Shown here piece by piece: positions 60,816-64,000 of a stretch of 64,000 bases of DNA (positions are counted from its first letter, which is position 1; every line of letters starts with the position of its first letter). Made by a program: the position numbers and the translations under genes. The notes beneath the pieces were generated by a model, which searched no databases, was not told where the DNA came from, and worked only from the letters and a program-made list of their open reading frames with translations. The stretch is from positions 2,566,501-2,630,500 of the forward strand of contig NC_022524.1 of assembly GCF_000473245.1 (NCBI RefSeq). Reading direction: 5' to 3'. Source of the stretch: Bacillus infantis NRRL B-14911. Its GTDB lineage: Bacteria > Bacillota > Bacilli > Bacillales > Cytobacillaceae.

Positions 60816-60854
60816 CTAAAAAGAAAAAGGCTGCCCTTTTATAGGACAGCCTTT
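60816..60854 (-). terminator. Terminator of ltaS
   Basis: AAAGGCTGTCC / GGGCAGCCTTT stem (one wobble), 7-base loop, T-rich tract. Confidence 0.9.
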
Positions 60855-60858
60855 ACTG

Positions 60859-62883
60859 CTACTCAGCTTTGCTTGAATTTTCCTCTTCTATTTGATCTTC
60901 TGTTATTTGTTCTTTATCAGCTTCTTCAGCATCAGCATTTTGATTCTCTGCAGATTCATTCAGCTTGTACTGATATTTCGAGCGGTCCACCGGTTCAAAG
61001 CCTTCCGGTGTATAAAATCGGAGCAGGTCACCGTTAACAACTTTATCTGACAGTTTAAGCTTCTGCTCTACATTCAGCTTATATTTTTCCGCTTCTTCAA
61101 GCCTGTTTTCATCCAGCAGTTCACCTGTCTTGGAATCGTAGAACTTACCGCCTGTCGAAGTAATCTCAGGGCTTGCAAAATCTCCATTACGGAAAGGAAC
61201 GATTTCATCATGCTCCTCTGACAGAAGGTCTGTTCCAAACTGAATATTGTCTTTGTTCTCTATTCCAAGCAAGTGGAGTACGGTCGGCAGCAGGTCGATC
61301 TGGCCGCCATATTCATGATTGACTCCGCCTTCCATGCCAGGCACACGGATGAACAGAGGCACCCTTTGCAATCCTTGGCTGACAAAGTCATCGACTTCAT
61401 GTCCAAGCACCTCTTCCATTGCCTTATTATGGTTTTCGGAAATCCCATAATGGTCTCCGTACATAATAATAATGGAATTATCGTATAGGCCTGCTTCCTT
61501 CAGATCCTCGAAAAACTGCTCCAGCGCCTCATCTGCGTATCGGGCAGTCTGGAAGTAATTGTCGACTGATTTATCCCCCGTTGTATGAGGGGCAATCGTA
61601 GCTTCAGCCTGATCCATCTTATAAGGATAATGATGAGTTACTGTAATGAACTTTGTATAGAAAGGCTGCTTCAATGATTGTAAATGGTCCATGGACTGCT
61701 CAAAGAACGGTTTATCCATCAGGCCGTATTCTGCCTGAGGGGCAGTCATATCATAATAGCTTGAATCAAAGAATTGATCGAAGCCAAAGGATTTGTATAT
61801 TTCATCCCTGTTCCAGAAGCTTCCGGAGTTACCGTGGAAAACAGCGGATGTATAGCCATTCTGGCCCAGGATGGCAGGTGCAGCCTGATACGTGTTCGTA
61901 CCCTTTGTTGTAAAAGCGGAGCCCTGAGGCAGTCCGTAAAGGGAATTTTCAAGCATGAATTCCGCATCAGCCGTCTTCCCTTGAGCTGTCTGATGGTAAA
62001 AATTATCGAAGTACATCGTATTCTGATCACTTGTGAGTGAATTCAGGAATGGCGTTACTTCTTCGCCATGCAGCTTATAATCAATCAGGAAATTCTGGAT
62101 AGACTCAAGGTGAAGGTAAATGACATTCATTCCTTCACCGGCCCCGAAATATTTTTCATTGGGTTTGGCATGATTTGATTTTGTGAAGTTGATGACTTCT
62201 GTCACATCATTGCTGTCTGCAAAGGCCCTCTGTGCAGTTGATTTGGTACTTTGAACAGCATCATAGATTGTATAATTGTACATTCCAAGATATTTGACAA
62301 TATAGTTGCGGTCAAATCCGCGCGTCAGCAGCTGCGGGCGATCTGACTCAGCCAGTCCAAGATTGAAGCTGGAAATAGCCAATGACAGGAACATTAATGC
62401 CGCTGCTTTCCTGCGCGGCACAGCAGCCATATCCATTTTCACAAAACGGCTTGCCAGCAATACAGCCAGGAGCAGCAGATCAGCAAAATATAGGATATCA
62501 TGCGGCTTTAACAGGGATGTCACACTTCCGCTCACATCGCCGAAGTTTTGCGTCTGAGTCAATGTCGGCAGTGTCAGGAAGTCATTGAAAAACCTGTAAA
62601 ACAGAACATTTGCATACAAGAGGAAAGACATGAGCAAGTCTATTCCAATCAAAGCAAAGTATTTCTTCCGCCCTTTAAAGAAAAAGGCAACTCCGAGGAA
62701 CAGCATTGCTGATCCAAGCGGATTCAGCACAAGCAGGAACTGCTGCAGGACGCTGTCAATTCCAAGGCTGAACTCATGGGCCTGCACTGTGTAAGTCTTA
62801 ATCCACAGCATCAGGACGGCCAATGCATAAAAGCCTGCAAATTTAGTTAGTATATTCGCATTCATATAGTTTGTTTTCTTCAA
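60859..62883 (-). CDS. ltaS: Lipoteichoic acid synthase LtaS (copy 2)
   Basis: 674 residues from TTG 62883, with GAGGG eight bases upstream. Five N-terminal helices, then the catalytic domain with E260 (LHLESIQNF), nucleophile T304 in TAQGKTADAEF, MYGDHYGIS, and a possible cleavage site at RAFAD (219-223). Builds the polyglycerol phosphate chain of lipoteichoic acid outside the membrane. The C-terminal 35 residues are Glu/Asn-rich (AENQNADAEEADKEQ). The first copy is at 25685. Single gene with its own terminator. Confidence 0.94.
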   Translation of the reverse strand: MKKTNYMNANILTKFAGFYALAVLMLWIKTYTVQAHEFSLGIDSVLQQFLLVLNPLGSAMLFLGVAFFFKGRKKYFALIGIDLLMSFLLYANVLFYRFFNDFLTLPTLTQTQNFGDVSGSVTSLLKPHDILYFADLLLLAVLLASRFVKMDMAAVPRRKAAALMFLSLAISSFNLGLAESDRPQLLTRGFDRNYIVKYLGMYNYTIYDAVQSTKSTAQRAFADSNDVTEVINFTKSNHAKPNEKYFGAGEGMNVIYLHLESIQNFLIDYKLHGEEVTPFLNSLTSDQNTMYFDNFYHQTAQGKTADAEFMLENSLYGLPQGSAFTTKGTNTYQAAPAILGQNGYTSAVFHGNSGSFWNRDEIYKSFGFDQFFDSSYYDMTAPQAEYGLMDKPFFEQSMDHLQSLKQPFYTKFITVTHHYPYKMDQAEATIAPHTTGDKSVDNYFQTARYADEALEQFFEDLKEAGLYDNSIIIMYGDHYGISENHNKAMEEVLGHEVDDFVSQGLQRVPLFIRVPGMEGGVNHEYGGQIDLLPTVLHLLGIENKDNIQFGTDLLSEEHDEIVPFRNGDFASPEITSTGGKFYDSKTGELLDENRLEEAEKYKLNVEQKLKLSDKVVNGDLLRFYTPEGFEPVDRSKYQYKLNESAENQNADAEEADKEQITEDQIEEENSSKAE

Positions 62884-63336
62884 GTATAAAACCCTCTTTC
62901 TATTGCAAAATCGAAATCTTGCACAGGGGAAGCCATTTCCCGTTTCACATCTTTGGCCCTTACATTGCAAATGAAGCACAACATAATGTGTAAGTGTATC
63001 ATGTTTCTGTGCAAAAATGAACTGGAAACCGATTCAAACCAGCTTGTTCACAAAAAGCTCACATATATTATACGTATAAACAGCCCAAAAAGTTTCAGCG
63101 TGCTATGGACAGAAAATATCACAGACTCAAATATATATACCCAGGATTAGAAAGATATTCCTGGTTTTTTTGATTAAAAAGAAATAGTCTGCTAAAATTT
63201 AGGAGAAAAATTTGTTATCCATTATATGGTATTAGCGTTGCCAGGGCGTAACGCGGAAATTATGCATTTTCTCCTGGCTGCGACAAATCTTGTTTTCCTT
63301 TGTCGAGATCAGGAGGTCGCAAATGGAGGTAACTTT
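62884..63336. other. Divergent intergenic region with a free-standing hairpin
   Basis: About 450 bases between ltaS and the kinase-like gene. Contains a + strand hairpin with seven T at 63141-63171 and the five-codon leader at 63323, listed separately; the rest holds no frame I can support. Confidence 0.6.
63141..63171 (+). terminator. Orphan terminator-like hairpin
   Basis: CCAGGA / TCCTGG with 12-base loop, then seven T on the + strand. No + strand gene lies upstream, so it may end a small RNA. Confidence 0.45.
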
Positions 63337-63340
63337 ATGA
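63323..63340 (+). CDS. Five-codon leader overlapping the kinase-like gene
   Basis: ATG GAG GTA ACT TTA TGA follows AGGAGG by six bases and ends in ATGA, the start of the kinase-like gene. Could couple or gate its translation, or be accidental. Confidence 0.35.
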   Translation: MEVTL

Positions 63341-63933
63341 CTGGGCATATAGGGGAACCATGGCAGAAATATTGCATAGAGGAAAATTTTATCGGAATCG
63401 GATCTACAAGAAAGGTTTACAGGCATAAGAACTATGCCATCAAAGTGCATCTTCATCCAATAGGATACAAGCAATCTTTAATGGAGAATGAAATTTTTCA
63501 ATTTATGAAAACACAAGGATTGGCCAGCCTGTTTGCTGAAACCTTTTATGCTGATCCTTCTGTTGCCGTGCAAAAATACTATGAGCCTGTACCGTTAATC
63601 AATCTTCAATCTTTTGAGATTGATAGAGATAGAAACAAGGCATCCATTCAAGCCGGCTATGAAAAAGCTTTGCGGATTCTTGATGCTGAATTCGACTCTT
63701 TTGATCTTAAAGACAGCAGCAACTATGGTCTTAATGAAGCGAAGCAGCTCGTTTTCATTGATTACGGCATGACAAGGACGCTGTATGAAGAGGAGTGGGT
63801 CCCTTTGGCTGAATGCGGTGTCCTGCCGCAAATATATTTTGAACGGTGCATCTCATGCGGGATAGAAAAAGAGCTCCGCATGTACGGAGAAGATGATGAA
63901 GACAAAAGGTGCCTGCAATGCGGCAAAGAATGA
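63337..63933 (+). CDS. Protein-kinase-like protein with C-terminal zinc ribbon
   Basis: 198 residues from ATG 63337 (GGAGG seven bases upstream). Small kinase-like fold: glycine loop FIGIGSTRKVYRH (G20, G22) and Lys36 in AIKVHLH; FDLKDSSNYGL (123-131) takes the place of the catalytic loop and IDYGM (Asp142) that of DFG. The first catalytic Asp/His pair is weak, so activity is uncertain. C-terminal C171-x2-C174 and C192-x2-C195 form a zinc ribbon. Similar compact kinases are common in Bacilli; target unknown. Confidence 0.8.
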   Translation: MTGHIGEPWQKYCIEENFIGIGSTRKVYRHKNYAIKVHLHPIGYKQSLMENEIFQFMKTQGLASLFAETFYADPSVAVQKYYEPVPLINLQSFEIDRDRNKASIQAGYEKALRILDAEFDSFDLKDSSNYGLNEAKQLVFIDYGMTRTLYEEEWVPLAECGVLPQIYFERCISCGIEKELRMYGEDDEDKRCLQCGKE

Positions 63934-64000
63934 AGCAAAGAGGCACCAGAGAGCTATTAACCTCTCAAATAAATTGCGGGGCAACGACATGTATGACGAT
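63934..64000. other. Right edge of window, no gene assigned
   Basis: 67 bases; a minus-strand frame ending about 63972 could be the end of a gene outside the window, but nothing can be supported. Confidence 0.3.

Noticed and set aside
62953-63150. 65-codon + strand frame upstream of the kinase-like gene
   Set aside because: No ribosome site and an unlikely composition; its end merely overlaps the orphan hairpin.

Overview
The window reads as chromosomal DNA of an endospore-former-type Bacillaceae bacterium close to the Cytobacillus/Mesobacillus/Bacillus firmus group; the species cannot be fixed by eye. Support: strong GGAGG-type ribosome sites 6-9 bases before starts, frequent TTG and GTG starts, compact hairpin-plus-T terminators, and Bacillus-type proteins (Spx, MhqD, RNase J, LtaS, CBO0543, DUF3231 and FbpA-like families). 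I see no rRNA, tRNA, CRISPR array, insertion sequence, integrase or phage module. It looks like ordinary chromosome rich in small membrane proteins, acetyltransferases and Nudix enzymes.

Layout. 1-6 kb: a truncated VOC gene, a lone zinc-binding lipoprotein behind two Zur-like boxes, a PAS-STAS protein, a short-chain dehydrogenase between two paralogous CBO0543 membrane genes, then Rrf2 and Spx regulators. 6.5-13 kb: DUF3231, SRPBCC, cupin and deoxyribosyltransferase-like proteins and two XRE-regulator/membrane-protein pairs. 13-20 kb: acetyltransferase, a yitT gene broken by one in-frame stop, Nudix and P-loop genes, then a sigma factor/PadR-like/SEDS cassette and a sulfotransferase. 20-25 kb: prolyl 4-hydroxylase, cytidine deaminase, a class A beta-lactamase-fold protein, and a striking noncoding array of 52-bp hairpin units at 22803-23345. 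25-32 kb: an LtaS-type synthase whose start overlaps the end of an acyltransferase-aminotransferase fusion gene, then acetyltransferases and a frameshifted dinB-like gene.

32-46 kb: Bcr/CflA transporter, DUF421 gene, and a sugar locus on the minus strand (GH1 glycosidase, solute-binding lipoprotein, two permeases, LacI regulator, ROK kinase, followed by an aldo/keto reductase). Four GAAACC-centred palindromes lie at its two promoter regions; there is no ATPase gene, so a shared MsmX-type ATPase is expected elsewhere. 44.5-53 kb: MhqD, a Cys-rich pentapeptide-repeat protein, a divergent RNase J with a tiny zinc-ribbon gene behind an SD-masking hairpin, and small membrane proteins. 53-64 kb: a noncoding inverted repeat, FbpA-like small protein, a probable gene remnant, PepF, a BsuPI-domain lipoprotein, a chain of very small membrane ORFs, a second LtaS, and a protein-kinase-like protein with a C-terminal zinc ribbon.

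The observations I rank highest are the 52-bp hairpin array, the acyltransferase-aminotransferase fusion coupled to an LTA synthase, the sigma/PadR/SEDS cassette, and the RNase J-zinc ribbon junction. Several genes needed start re-assignment from their ribosome sites, and seven short genes (20-58 codons) are proposed here. Three genes look broken (yitT, dinB-like, a DUF2268-like fragment); the two single-base lesions could be sequencing errors.
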